Shown piece by piece: positions 44,860 to 54,129 of a DNA stretch of 64,000 nt. This DNA comes from Skermanella sp. TT6 (GTDB lineage: Bacteria > Pseudomonadota > Alphaproteobacteria > Azospirillales > Azospirillaceae): assembly GCF_016653635.2 (NCBI RefSeq), contig NZ_CP067420.1, forward strand, positions 1,557,501 through 1,621,500. The letters are read 5' to 3'. Every line of letters begins with the position of its first letter. Within the stretch, counting starts at the first letter, position 1. Below the pieces are notes generated by a model that saw only the letters and a program-made list of their open reading frames with translations, had not been told where the DNA came from and did no database searches. Position numbers and translations under genes: made by a program.

Positions 44860-44965
44860 ATCCACCCTTGATGTTGCCGTCCCGGTCCAGGTCACCTGTC
44901 GGCCAGTTGCCCACTGGCAAGGTTGCGCATTGGCGGCTTCAATTCTTTCTTCAGGAGACGATCAC

Positions 44966-45568
44966 ATGAGGCGTACAGGTCTCGGACTAGGGCTCGTGGC
45001 GGCCGCGCTGGCGGCCATGCCGATGGCGGCGCTCGCACACACGGGGCACATGGAGCCGGGCGGGTTCATGCACGGTTTCGAGCATCCGCTCGGCGGCCTC
45101 GACCATCTGCTCGCCATGGTCGCGGTCGGCCTGTGGGCCGCGCAGCTGGGCGGCCGGGCGCTCTGGGTGCTGCCGGCGTCGTTCGTGGGAACGATGGTCC
45201 TGGGCGGACTGGCCGGCATGGCGGGGTTGCCGCTGCCGTCGGTCGAGCTGGGCATCGTCGGCTCGGTGCTGGTGCTGGGCGGGCTCGTGGCGCTCCAGCC
45301 GAAGCTTCCGCTCGCCGCCTGCGCCGCGATCACGGCGCTCTTCGCGGTCTTCCACGGCTACGCGCACGGCGCCGAGATGCCGGCGGCGGCCTCGCCGTGG
45401 CTGTACGGCCTGGGCTTCGCGCTGGCGACGGCGCTGCTGCACGGCGCCGGCATCGGGGCGATCCTCGCCATCCGCAACGTCGCCCGGGGGTCGGCCGGAA
45501 CGATCGCGGTGCGCGGCAGCGGCGCGCTGGTCGGCATCGGCGGCGTGGCCCTGGTCCTGATGGGCTGA
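44966..45568 (+). CDS. hupE: HupE/UreJ-family nickel permease
   Basis: A 200-residue membrane protein proposed to import nickel for hydrogenase. A signal sequence (cleavage near ALA-HTG) precedes the HupE signature HPLGGLDHLLAMVAVGLWA with its metal-binding His and Asp, and about six membrane segments follow. FHGYAHGAEMP is the second His-rich family motif. AGGAGA eight bases upstream fixes ATG 44966. It is transcribed divergently from hupS, behind an FNR-type promoter, and ends at its own terminator. Confidence 0.92.
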   Translation: MRRTGLGLGLVAAALAAMPMAALAHTGHMEPGGFMHGFEHPLGGLDHLLAMVAVGLWAAQLGGRALWVLPASFVGTMVLGGLAGMAGLPLPSVELGIVGSVLVLGGLVALQPKLPLAACAAITALFAVFHGYAHGAEMPAAASPWLYGLGFALATALLHGAGIGAILAIRNVARGSAGTIAVRGSGALVGIGGVALVLMG

Positions 45569-45632
45569 CCGGAACCGGCCTTCCCTCCGCCGCTCCGGCT
45601 CCGGACGCGGCGGAGCGGCGCCGTCGCCGCGG

Positions 45633-45666
45633 ACCTCCTCCCCTCGCGGGGAGGAGGTGTTTTTTT
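45633..45666 (+). terminator. Strong intrinsic terminator after hupE
   Basis: ACCTCCTCCCC pairs over 11 bp with GGGGAGGAGGT around a four-base loop, followed by GTTTTTTT. It isolates hupE from the histidine kinase downstream. Confidence 0.92.
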
Positions 45667-45769
45667 GCCACCATCTGCCTGCGGAACCTTTACGAAAGAT
45701 TCATTCGCCGGTCCCTAGTATTTCGTATCGACAAGAGGCCGGGCGAAGGGCCCGCACACTGCACGAATC

Positions 45770-47776
45770 ATGGAAAGCGGAGCGATCACCAGGGTGATAC
45801 ACTCAGTTCCTTCGGCCTTGCGGCCGGAACCCGCTTTCGATTCCCTGTTTCGCCTTTCCCCGGATACGGTGACCATTGCCGACTGCACGGGCGCAGACGG
45901 CGTCGCCGATCTGTCCGAAGCCCGCGTCGTCTACGTCAATCCCGCGTTCACCGAATTGACGGGCTACCGGCCGGAGGAGATCGCCGGCCTGGCGCCGGGG
46001 TTCCTCCCGGGCATTTATCCGCCCCGCCGGGAGCTTGCCAGGATACGCCGGGCGCTCGGCCTCGGGCAGGCGGTGCGGGCGGAGCTCCGCGGCTATGCCA
46101 AGGACGGACGGGAATACTGGTCGGACCTGACGATCTCGCCTTTCCAGGACGTCGCGGGCGGGCGCCGCCTGCTGCTGGCGGTCCAGCGCGACGTCACGGC
46201 GCGCCGGCTGGAACTGGATGCCCGGCGCCTCGAGCTGGACGCCCTGCGCGAGGCGAACAACCGCCTGCAGGAGGCGATCGACTCCGTTTCGCAAGCCATA
46301 ACCCTGTGGGACCCCCGGGGCCGGCTGCTCCTCCACAACAAGCGCTTCCGGGACCTGTTCGCGCCCAATGCCCACCTGATCCGCCCCGGGGTCCGGTTCG
46401 AACGGCTGCTGCGGGCCAACGTTGAGGCGGGACTCTACGGGATCGAGGGCGAGGCCGAGGAGTGGGTGCAGGCGCGGCTGCGATGCCGCGGGGACTCCGG
46501 CGTCGAGCGGGACCTGACGGTGACCTTCGCCGATGGGCGCCATTTCCGGGTCAGCGAGCAGAAGACGCCGCGCGGATACATGGTCGCGGCCTGGGTCGAC
46601 GTGACGGAGATCAGGCGCGTCGAGCAGCGGCTGAGGGACGCCATCGAGAGCGTCAGCGAGGGCTTCGTGCTGTGGGACGCCGAACAGCGGCTGGTCCTGT
46701 GCAACAGCCGCTACCGGGACCTGTCGCCCGCGGGCTCGGGCGACGCGTGCCCGGCGCCGGACGGCGTCCGGCTGGAAGGCGAGTATGAGCAGGAGCTGCC
46801 GGACGGACGCTGGCTCCTCGGCAGCTACCGGCGCACGTCGGAAGGCGGCATCGTCGGCATCAGGACCGACATAACCCTGCTGAAGCAGCAGGAGCTGAAG
46901 CTGAAGACCAGCGAGGAGAGCCTGCGCGTCCACGTCGCGGAGCTGGAGGAGGCGCGCTCGCGGCTGGAGGCCCAGACCGGCGCGCTGTCCGAGCTGGCGT
47001 CGCGCTACCTGACCGCGCGCGACAACGCGGAGGAGGCCAGCCGCATCAAGTCGCAGTTCCTCGCCATGATGAGCCATGAATTGCGGACGCCGCTGAACGC
47101 CATCATCGGTTTCTCGGAAATGATCGAGACCCAGGCGCTGGGGCCGGTCGGCGTCCGGCGCTACGTCGAATATGCGCGCGACGTCCATACCAGCGGCAGG
47201 CACCTGCTGGAATTGATCAACGATATCCTCGACATGTCGAAGATCGAGGCCGGGAAATACGTGCTGCACCGGACCGAGGTCGACATATCCTCAGTGGTCC
47301 GCCGCTGCACCCGGATGGTCCGCCTCCGGTCCGACGAGGCGGGCATCGAGATCGTCGAGCCCGGCGACGGCGAGATGCCGGCCGGCGGAGCCACCGTCCT
47401 CGCGGACGAGCGGGCGCTCAACCAGATCCTGCTCAACCTGCTCTCCAACGCGATCAAGTTCACCGACCGTGGGGGCAGGGTGACCGTCTCGACCGAGGTC
47501 GTCGCGGACGAGATGCACGTCGCGGTGTCCGATACCGGGATAGGCATCGCGCCCGAGGACCTGGGAAGGGTCGGGACGCCGTTCGAACAGATCGACAACC
47601 GCCACACCCGCAGGCATGCCGGGACCGGTCTCGGGCTGGCCCTGACCCGTTCCCTCACGGAGATGCACGGAGGCCGGATCGACATCCGGAGCGAACTCGG
47701 CGTCGGTACCCGGGTCTGCGTCATACTGCCGCTGTCAGGGCAGCGGTCGCCCGGCAACGCTCCGCATCAGGGGTAA
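45770..47776 (+). CDS. PAS-domain sensor histidine kinase, soluble
   Basis: A 668-residue kinase without membrane segments. An N-terminal PAS domain (VVYVNPAFTELTGYRPEEIA, about residues 55-145) is followed by two more PAS-like segments (QEAIDSVSQAITLWDPRGRL and RDAIESVSEGFVLWDAEQRL), evidently a duplicated unit. A coiled coil comes next, then HisKA with MMSHELRTPLNAIIGFSEMI (phospho-His) and HATPase with NQILLNLLSNAIKFTDRGG, DTGIGIAPED and GTGLGLALTRSL. No receiver domain or partner regulator is adjacent. It may sense redox or a soluble ligand; hydrogen signalling is only suggested by its location. Its 3' end overlaps the next, convergent gene by 10 bases. Confidence 0.9.
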   Translation: MESGAITRVIHSVPSALRPEPAFDSLFRLSPDTVTIADCTGADGVADLSEARVVYVNPAFTELTGYRPEEIAGLAPGFLPGIYPPRRELARIRRALGLGQAVRAELRGYAKDGREYWSDLTISPFQDVAGGRRLLLAVQRDVTARRLELDARRLELDALREANNRLQEAIDSVSQAITLWDPRGRLLLHNKRFRDLFAPNAHLIRPGVRFERLLRANVEAGLYGIEGEAEEWVQARLRCRGDSGVERDLTVTFADGRHFRVSEQKTPRGYMVAAWVDVTEIRRVEQRLRDAIESVSEGFVLWDAEQRLVLCNSRYRDLSPAGSGDACPAPDGVRLEGEYEQELPDGRWLLGSYRRTSEGGIVGIRTDITLLKQQELKLKTSEESLRVHVAELEEARSRLEAQTGALSELASRYLTARDNAEEASRIKSQFLAMMSHELRTPLNAIIGFSEMIETQALGPVGVRRYVEYARDVHTSGRHLLELINDILDMSKIEAGKYVLHRTEVDISSVVRRCTRMVRLRSDEAGIEIVEPGDGEMPAGGATVLADERALNQILLNLLSNAIKFTDRGGRVTVSTEVVADEMHVAVSDTGIGIAPEDLGRVGTPFEQIDNRHTRRHAGTGLGLALTRSLTEMHGGRIDIRSELGVGTRVCVILPLSGQRSPGNAPHQG

Positions 47777-48396
47777 TCGACGCCGACGATCTTGCAGATG
47801 GCCGCCAGCTGCCCGATGCCCATCGACTCCTCCCGCCCGCCGCCGAAATCGAGCATGACGCCATCGGCGATCCGTCCGCGGAAAACCGCGATCCTGGCGG
47901 TGGCTGCCCGCTTGACCAGAACGAAGTCGCCAGGGCGCAGCGGCTTGCTCGGATCGACATAGACCAGGCTGCCGACCGGAAGGCACGGACTGAGCGCCGC
48001 ATCGTGGACATAGGCGGCGAAGGCGTCGATCACATGGGTCAGCGTGGCCGGCCGCTCGGTTTCGGCGACCGGCAAGGTCATGTCGATCTCCAGATCGGAT
48101 GCCCGTCCGTAAACCATCAGCCTGGGGCGGGTCTCAGCAGAAGCAGAAACCGGCATATCCGCCGAAACAAGCAATTCCGGTTCTCGCAGCCGATTTTCCG
48201 CTATTCCCAGGTACTGCGCCAACTTGATCCGCACGTCTTCCGGAAGGAAACGCGGCTTGCTTTGGAACAGATACTGATGGAAGTAGCCATGATTTCTGCC
48301 ACAGGCGATGCTGGCCGCCTTCAGCGTGCTCTTGGTCCTGATCAGGGCAAGAACCGATTGGCGATGACCATCCGCGCCATCCAAAACCATTTTCAT
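47767..48396 (-). CDS. LexA/S24-like repressor, paralogue A
   Basis: A 209-residue regulator. The N-terminal 70 residues contain a helix-turn-helix-like region (STLKAASIACGRNHGYFHQY, then FLPEDVRIKLAQYLGI). The C-terminal part (VGSLVYVDPSKPLRPGDFVLVK, AVFRGRIADGVMLDFGG) resembles the S24/LexA fold, though a clear Ser-Lys dyad is not visible, so self-cleavage is doubtful. Transcription would be repressed from an upstream operator; an 8-bp inverted repeat lies 39-61 bases before the start. The gene is convergent with the histidine kinase. Confidence 0.65.
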   Translation of the reverse strand: MKMVLDGADGHRQSVLALIRTKSTLKAASIACGRNHGYFHQYLFQSKPRFLPEDVRIKLAQYLGIAENRLREPELLVSADMPVSASAETRPRLMVYGRASDLEIDMTLPVAETERPATLTHVIDAFAAYVHDAALSPCLPVGSLVYVDPSKPLRPGDFVLVKRAATARIAVFRGRIADGVMLDFGGGREESMGIGQLAAICKIVGVDYP

Positions 48397-48434
48397 CGTC
48401 TGCCCCCAACTGCTTGCTACGCAGTCATAGCAAA

Positions 48435-48457
48435 AAGAAAATCCTGTGTATTTTCTT
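48435..48457. promoter_or_regulatory. Candidate operator: 8-bp inverted repeat upstream of the S24-like gene
   Basis: AAGAAAAT-N7-ATTTTCTT, perfect in both arms, in a stretch clearly AT-richer than its surroundings and 39 bases before the start codon. The geometry is that of a dimeric repressor site. The remainder of 48458-48746 shows no gene. Confidence 0.45.
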
Positions 48458-48746
48458 ATTTCGCCGCTCGGAAAGATGAAAAATGGTTAGATATCAATAC
48501 TATCGGATGCCGTCGGATGATGTTCCGATCCGGGAATGTTCATGAACGGGAAGTAATCATACGACTTAGGTCAGAGCCGCTTGAAGGCCGATTTAGGGGC
48601 AGCGCTATGCGAAATCCGACCGAATGTCCGAACCGGAACGTCCGTCGTGCGGCGCGGGACGGGGCGGATCGGGCGCCGGTGCGCCCCGCGCGGGCGGCGT
48701 CGTGGGGTTGCGGCTCAGGAAAAGGGAGCGACTCGCGCGTGTCCGT

Positions 48747-49385
48747 TCACTCGCGCGCGCCATTGATCATCCAGACTCCCGCCACCTTGTGGAGCAGGTC
48801 GATCGCGTCGCGGTCCAGGTCGACGCGCTTCTTGGACAGCGTCAGGCCGTAAAGGTCCCCGTCGTCGGACTGCCGCAGGAAGAACACCAGCGGGGACCAG
48901 GTCACGCGGTTGACGACCAGGTCATTGATGACGACCGGACGCTGCGGGTGGACGTGCAGGATCACGCCGGGCAGAAGCGCCGGGGCATTCGCCATGTCGC
49001 TGATGCTGACGGCATAGGCGCCCGGCACGTCGACCAGCTGGATCGGGCAGGGGACCTTGCCGGTCGGGACCGCGTCCTTCTGCCGGGAAGAGAGCGCCCG
49101 GCCCTCGTACAGCGGGATCTCGTTCTGCTGGACCGGCGCGTCGATCGCGTGCTCGATGAAGGCGCGCAGCTTGCTGTCCGGGGTCAGCAGGTCGAGGGGC
49201 GTGATCCCGTAGACCCCGGCCAGCTTGATCACATGGTCGGGCCGGATCGGCCGCGCCCCGGACTCCAGCTTGGACAGCTCGCTCTTCGACACGCCGCACA
49301 TGCCGGCGGCTTTCGTCAGCGTGATGTTCTTCATCATCCGGTAGTTGCGAAGGCGGGTGCCGTCATGCTCAACCTTGGATTCCAT
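48747..49385 (-). CDS. XRE-family regulator with S24-like C-terminal domain, paralogue B
   Basis: A 212-residue regulator. Residues 10-70 are an XRE-type HTH: LRNYRMMKNITLTKAAGMCG and VSKSELSKLESGARPIRPDH, with HVIKLAGVYGITPLDLL closing the domain. The C-terminal half (YAVSISDMANAPALLPGVIL, NDLVVNRVTWSPLVFFLRQS) is S24-like in layout but lacks an evident catalytic dyad. Two CTCGAA direct repeats 16 bases apart (49393, 49409) lie just upstream and could be its operator. It sits between paralogue A and the glycan operon on the same strand, so it could control the operon end or only itself. Confidence 0.75.
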   Translation of the reverse strand: MESKVEHDGTRLRNYRMMKNITLTKAAGMCGVSKSELSKLESGARPIRPDHVIKLAGVYGITPLDLLTPDSKLRAFIEHAIDAPVQQNEIPLYEGRALSSRQKDAVPTGKVPCPIQLVDVPGAYAVSISDMANAPALLPGVILHVHPQRPVVINDLVVNRVTWSPLVFFLRQSDDGDLYGLTLSKKRVDLDRDAIDLLHKVAGVWMINGARE

Positions 49386-49595
49386 CTTTTTTCTCGAAAT
49401 TGCGGCTGCTCGAATACATTTCCACTTTACCTAAAATTTCCGGCACATAGAAACAGATTTAACCCGCGCCGGTGGCACGTCATTACCGGGATACGTCTTT
49501 GACGGGGCATGGCGGCCCGGCGGCGCGGGCTGCCCATCCGGGGGAACCGGCGCCGGCCGCGACAAGATGTCCGCGGCCGGCATTTCCCCGATCCA

Positions 49596-50723
49596 TCACG
49601 CGGTGGAAACGTCGGCCCGCGCTTCCGCCACGAACATTTCCAGCTCGGCCGCGCGGTGCGCCGCCGTGTGGTTGGCGAGGATCCGCGACCGGGCCCGTTC
49701 GCCGATCGCCTGGCGATGGTCGTCGGACATCGACCGTAGGGTATCGAGCACGGTCCCGGCATCCGCCGCGATGATGATCTCCGTGCCCGGCTCGAACAGG
49801 CCGTCCAGCCCCGGCCACCAGTCGCTGATGATCGGCGTCCCGCACGCCGCGGCCTCGAACAGCCGGACGCTGGGCGACCATCCGGCCGCGATCATGTCGG
49901 CCCGCGTCACGTTGAGCGTGAACCGCTGGGCGTTGTAGAAGGCGCGATGCTCGTCCGGCGGCAGGTGGTCGACCCGCCGGACGTTGCCGGGCCAGCCGAT
50001 GGAGTCGGGATATTGCGGTCCGGCGACCACGAAGCTTCCTTCCGCCCAGGCCCGGGCCGGCTCGACCAGAAGCCGGTCCACGGTCGGCTGGCGGTCCGGG
50101 CTGTAGGTGCCGAGATACCCCAGGTCCCAGCGCGCGCAGTCCGCTCCCGGCTCCGGATAGTACCGTTCCGGATCGACCGAGCAGTAGAGCGCACGGGCCA
50201 TCGGCGAGCCGAACTGCCGCTCCAGCCGCCCGAGGGTCGGCCCGCCGGTGAAGGACAGGTAGATATCGTAGCGCGGGATCAGGTCGGGGCTCAGATACTC
50301 GACGTCTCCCCGTTCCAGCTTGGCCAGCGTCACCGGGGTGTCGATGTCGTAGAAGGCGGTGACGCCGCGCGCGGTCCGGATCGCCCAGTCCCCGACCTCG
50401 ACGCCGTCCGGAACGAAGGATCCGACGATCACCAGGTCGGCGTCGCGGACTTCCCGGGCGAACCGGTCGCGAAGGTCCTCCAGGTCCCGGTAGAGCGCGG
50501 TCCGGCAGAAGGGCGGCTCGGCCAGATCGCGATGGGCGGCGTACCAGGGGCGGTCGGCTTCCAGGAACAGCACGTCGTGGCCGCGATCGGCCAGGGCCTT
50601 GACCAGCGCCCGGTACGTGGTCGCGTGGCCGTTGCCCCAGGACGACGTGATGCTGAGGCCGAGGACGACGATCGACAGCCCGGCGGCGCGTTCGGCCATG
50701 CGCCCGTCGACGATGCCGTTCAT
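49596..50723 (-). CDS. CgeB-like glycosyltransferase (third of three)
   Basis: A 375-residue GT-B-type glycosyltransferase. SWGNGHATTYRALVKALADR near the N-terminus and a C-terminal PSVRLFEAAACGTPIISDWW with GLFEPGTEIII give the acceptor-side and nucleotide-sugar-side signatures. The E in RLFEAA is the conserved GT4-like Glu. No membrane segment is seen. It is the last gene of the operon and overlaps the preceding gene as ATGA. Two neighbours have the same architecture, so they may add successive sugars. Donor and acceptor are unknown. Confidence 0.8.
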   Translation of the reverse strand: MNGIVDGRMAERAAGLSIVVLGLSITSSWGNGHATTYRALVKALADRGHDVLFLEADRPWYAAHRDLAEPPFCRTALYRDLEDLRDRFAREVRDADLVIVGSFVPDGVEVGDWAIRTARGVTAFYDIDTPVTLAKLERGDVEYLSPDLIPRYDIYLSFTGGPTLGRLERQFGSPMARALYCSVDPERYYPEPGADCARWDLGYLGTYSPDRQPTVDRLLVEPARAWAEGSFVVAGPQYPDSIGWPGNVRRVDHLPPDEHRAFYNAQRFTLNVTRADMIAAGWSPSVRLFEAAACGTPIISDWWPGLDGLFEPGTEIIIAADAGTVLDTLRSMSDDHRQAIGERARSRILANHTAAHRAAELEMFVAEARADVSTA

Positions 50724-51817
50724 GCCGGGACCCGCCCGGCATGGGCGCCGTTCACCAGCAGGGCCTCGACCTCCCCGGCGCGGTGGGCGTAGGTGTGGGC
50801 GTCGAGCATGCGGCGCCGGGCCGCCTCGCCGATCGCGCGGGACCGTTCGGGCGTCAGCGCGTCGACATGGGCCGCGACTTCCGCGCCGTCGCGCGCCACC
50901 AGGATCTCCTCGCCGGGGATCAGGAACTGCTCGATCCCTTCCCAGGCGTCGGTGATCACGCAGGCGCCGGCTCCCGCCGCCTCGAAGACGCGGGTCGCCG
51001 GCGAGAAGCCGACGGCGGCCATGCTGTCGCGGGCGACGTTCAGCACGGCCAGGGCCGAGCAGTTCACGGCGTTGTGGTCGGCGGTATAGACGTGGCCGAT
51101 ATAGTTGACGTTGCCGGGCATCGGCTTGTCGCCCCAGCCGTTGCCGCCCAGCAGGAACCGGCGGCCGGGCAGCTTCGCCGCGGCTTTCAGGAAGAACTCC
51201 TCGACCCGTGCCTCCCGGTCGGGCAGGCGGTTCGCCATGAAGCCGAGGTCGGCGGCGAACCGCGGGTCGGCCGGCACCGGATGGTGGGTGTCGGGGTCCA
51301 GGGCGTTGTAGATCGGCACGCAATCCCGCGCGCCGAACTCGCGATAGGCCCGGATCACCGGATCGCCGCCGCCGTAGGTCAGGACCATGTCGTAGCGGGG
51401 AATGAGGGGGCGCAGGGTGTCGCCGGGATTCTCCCGCATGGACGCCAGCGTCGCCGGCGCGTCCACGTCCCAGAATATCGCCGTCGCGTCCGGGCGCCGC
51501 ACCTCGAGCACGCCGGCCTCCAGAAGGCTGTCGAACACGCCGACGCCGCTGGCCTTGACGATCACGTCGGCGTTGCGCCCCTGCTCCAGCGCCCGGCGGG
51601 CGCTGTCCTCGTCGTTGGCATAGACCACCACCCGCGCCCAGTCGGGATCGGGGATGTCGCGGTGCTGCTGGCGCTCGTAGGCGTCCGGCTCGTAGAACGT
51701 CACGCGGTGGCCGCGCGCCGCCAGGGCCCGGATGACGCCCCGGTAATAGGTCGCGGCGCCGTTCCAATAGGCCGAGACCAGGCTGGACCCGTAGAAGGAG
51801 ATGTCGAGGCCGGCCAT
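50720..51817 (-). CDS. CgeB-like glycosyltransferase (second of three)
   Basis: A 365-residue GT-B-type protein starting MAGLDISFYGSSLVSAYWNG, followed by AATYYRGVIRALAARGHRVT. The C-terminal signature is GFSPATRVFEAAGAGACVIT with IEQFLIPGEEILVARDG. CgeB and related DUF3880 proteins are glycosyltransferases of spore or surface polysaccharides. It starts on the base that ends the previous gene and overlaps the next, so three transferases are read from one ribosome path. Confidence 0.8.
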   Translation of the reverse strand: MAGLDISFYGSSLVSAYWNGAATYYRGVIRALAARGHRVTFYEPDAYERQQHRDIPDPDWARVVVYANDEDSARRALEQGRNADVIVKASGVGVFDSLLEAGVLEVRRPDATAIFWDVDAPATLASMRENPGDTLRPLIPRYDMVLTYGGGDPVIRAYREFGARDCVPIYNALDPDTHHPVPADPRFAADLGFMANRLPDREARVEEFFLKAAAKLPGRRFLLGGNGWGDKPMPGNVNYIGHVYTADHNAVNCSALAVLNVARDSMAAVGFSPATRVFEAAGAGACVITDAWEGIEQFLIPGEEILVARDGAEVAAHVDALTPERSRAIGEAARRRMLDAHTYAHRAGEVEALLVNGAHAGRVPA

Positions 51818-52935
51818 CAGCGGGCCTCCTGCAGCAGGGGTCTTTCCTGCTTCAGGCCGCGGCAGATCTCCAGCAGCTCGTCGACCCGGTGGCCGCAGGT
51901 GTGACGGGACTGGACCGTCTCGTAGCCGCTCCGCGCGAGCGAGGCCGCCAAGTCCAGATCGTTGAGGATGTCTCGGAGATGCTTGGTCATTTCGGTACCG
52001 TCACGGGCTATCAGGTAGTCGCTGCCGGGGCGGAACAGTCCCTCGGCATCGTCCCAGGGCGAGCAGACCAGCGGGATGCCGCAGGCCAGGGCCTCGAAGG
52101 GGCGGATGGTCGGGATGCCGCGCAGGGTCTCGACATAGGGCCGGCGCGGCACGTGGACCGTCACCGGGAACCGGGCGAAGGCCTCGGGAGCCTCGTGGTT
52201 GGGCAGGTAGCCGGCGTACTCGGCGCCGGCCAGCGCTATGGCCGCCTTGGCGTCGGCCGGGTAGCGCACGCCGTGGATGCGCGCCTTCAGCTTGAGCTGG
52301 CGGATGGGCAGCAGCAGGAACTCGCCGAGCTCCACCGAGCGCTCGCCGTCGCCCCAATTGCCGATCCACACCAGGTCTCCCTCGCGCGGGCGGCCGGGCA
52401 GAGGGCGGAACAGGGCGGTGTCCGCCGCCTCGTGCCAGGTCCAGGCGCGTCGGCCCCAGCCCATCTTCAGATAGATCTCCCGGATCACCGCGCCGTAGGC
52501 CAGGACGCCGTCATACGCCGTCAAATCATAGGCCGCCATCGCCTTCGGATCGGTGACGGAACGATGGTGGGTATCATGGAACAGCAGCTGGAAGCGGCCG
52601 CCGGCGGCGCGCCTGCGGCCGATGTCCGCCACCAGGCCGTGGTCGTTCCATTCGTGGACGATCACGACGTCGGCACCGTCCAGGGCGCGGTCCAGGTCCA
52701 GGGTGACGGGATCGTAGCTGGTCGAGCCGAAGCCGGGGAAGACGGCGGCGAAGCGGGCGACCGCCTCGGCTCCCTGGTCGGCGATCAGGTTCTGCAGGCT
52801 CCAGCCGTTGCGCGGCTCGAACACCTGCACCTGATGGCCTCGGGCGGTCAGCTCCCGGATCACGCCGCGCAGGAAATGGGCGTTGCCGTGATTCCAGTCG
52901 GACACCAGCGAGTGGGTGAAATAGACGAAGCGCAT
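51817..52935 (-). CDS. CgeB-like glycosyltransferase (first of three)
   Basis: A 372-residue protein with the same plan: MRFVYFTHSLVSDWNHGNAH, FLRGVIRELTARGHQVQVFE and, near the C-terminus, IPTIRPFEALACGIPLVCSP with AEGLFRPGSDYLIARDG. The Glu of PFEALACG is the family Glu. ATG 52935 follows the preceding GT4 gene by 34 bases, the largest gap in this operon. A longer frame to 53082 is a shadow in the GT4 gene. Substrate unknown. Confidence 0.8.
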   Translation of the reverse strand: MRFVYFTHSLVSDWNHGNAHFLRGVIRELTARGHQVQVFEPRNGWSLQNLIADQGAEAVARFAAVFPGFGSTSYDPVTLDLDRALDGADVVIVHEWNDHGLVADIGRRRAAGGRFQLLFHDTHHRSVTDPKAMAAYDLTAYDGVLAYGAVIREIYLKMGWGRRAWTWHEAADTALFRPLPGRPREGDLVWIGNWGDGERSVELGEFLLLPIRQLKLKARIHGVRYPADAKAAIALAGAEYAGYLPNHEAPEAFARFPVTVHVPRRPYVETLRGIPTIRPFEALACGIPLVCSPWDDAEGLFRPGSDYLIARDGTEMTKHLRDILNDLDLAASLARSGYETVQSRHTCGHRVDELLEICRGLKQERPLLQEAR

Positions 52936-52969
52936 GGGTCTCCGCTTGGCTTGAAGATCGGCGACGAGG

Positions 52970-54127
52970 TCAGCGTTCCAGCGGAACGGCGGCGCTTTCG
53001 CGGTGAAGCGGGATCGAACGCGGCGCGTCCAGAAGGTCGGCATAGACGTCGAGATAACGCGCGACCATGCGTTCCGTGCCATAGCTGCGTGCGCGCTGGC
53101 GCGCCGCGGTGGCGAGCGCCCGCAGGCGCGGGGGATCGGCGGCCATCCGCCGCAGTTCGCGCGCCAGGGCGGCAGGGTCGTCCGGGGGGACGAACACCGC
53201 CGCGCCGGTCCACAGCTCGCGCAGGCTCGGCACGTCGCCCAGCACCAGCGCGCAGCCGGACAGCGCGGCCTCCAGGATCGACAGGCCGAACGGCTCGTAC
53301 CGGGCCGGCAGGGCGAAGACGGCCGCCCGCCCGTACCAGTCGGCCAGTTCGTCGGGGCGGAGATGGCCCAGGAGCCGCAGGTTCGCCGGCATGGCGCCGC
53401 CTCCGGGGCTTCGCCCGTCCGGGTGCCGCCGGGAGCCGGCGACGACCACCGGCCAGTCCAGTTCCGCGGCGACGCGGTCGAGGGCGCGGATGTTCTTGGC
53501 CTCGTCCCAGATCCGCCCGACGCTGATCACGGTGGGTTCCCGGTCCGGCCGGGGGTGCCAGGTGCCGCCGTCCCGGCCGTTCCAGATCACCCGCCCGTGT
53601 GGGACCGGGCCGTAATGGGTCTCCAGCGCGTCGAGCATGGCCCGGGTCGGGGCAACCACCCGGTCGGCCGCCGCCAGGCCGGCGGCGACCCGGTCGGCAT
53701 AGGGCCGCCAGTCGGCGGGCGCCGGGCATCCGTGGACGGCCTGCCACCAGGACAGCACGCAGGAATGGGCGACCGCGACCACCGGCCGTTCCCAGGGCAA
53801 GGCCGCGTGGGCATAGCCGTTGAGATGGACCAGGTCGGGAGCCACCCGCTCCGCCAGGTCCAGCAGCCACTCGCCCGCGGCGGCCAGGTCGTCCTCCGGG
53901 CGCTCCATCCATTCCAGCTTGAACTCGCCGAGGTGCAGGCCCAGCCCGGGGATCGCGATCGCCCGGGCGCGCTGCGCCGGGGAGGGCGCCGGTCCCATGG
54001 CCGCCAGGGTGACGCGGACGCCGCGCCGCGCCAGCCCGCCGGCCAGTTCCAGGGCATAGTCCCAGACCCCGCCGACCGCGTCCGCCGTCATCAGCACCCG
54101 GCGCGGAGAGCCCGACGCGGGAACCAT
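52970..54127 (-). CDS. GT4-family glycosyltransferase
   Basis: A 385-residue GT-B enzyme. The N-terminal half has VLMTADAVGGVWDYALELAG, and acceptor-side GHLRPDELADWYGRAAVF leads to the donor-binding PARYEPFGLSILEAALSGCA with the two Glu of the E-x7-E motif. TVISVGRIWDEAKNI is the linker typical of GT4. It belongs to the seven-gene operon, two bases after the radical SAM stop. Retaining chemistry is expected from the family; the sugar is not known. Confidence 0.88.
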   Translation of the reverse strand: MVPASGSPRRVLMTADAVGGVWDYALELAGGLARRGVRVTLAAMGPAPSPAQRARAIAIPGLGLHLGEFKLEWMERPEDDLAAAGEWLLDLAERVAPDLVHLNGYAHAALPWERPVVAVAHSCVLSWWQAVHGCPAPADWRPYADRVAAGLAAADRVVAPTRAMLDALETHYGPVPHGRVIWNGRDGGTWHPRPDREPTVISVGRIWDEAKNIRALDRVAAELDWPVVVAGSRRHPDGRSPGGGAMPANLRLLGHLRPDELADWYGRAAVFALPARYEPFGLSILEAALSGCALVLGDVPSLRELWTGAAVFVPPDDPAALARELRRMAADPPRLRALATAARQRARSYGTERMVARYLDVYADLLDAPRSIPLHRESAAVPLER

Positions 54128-54129
54128 GG

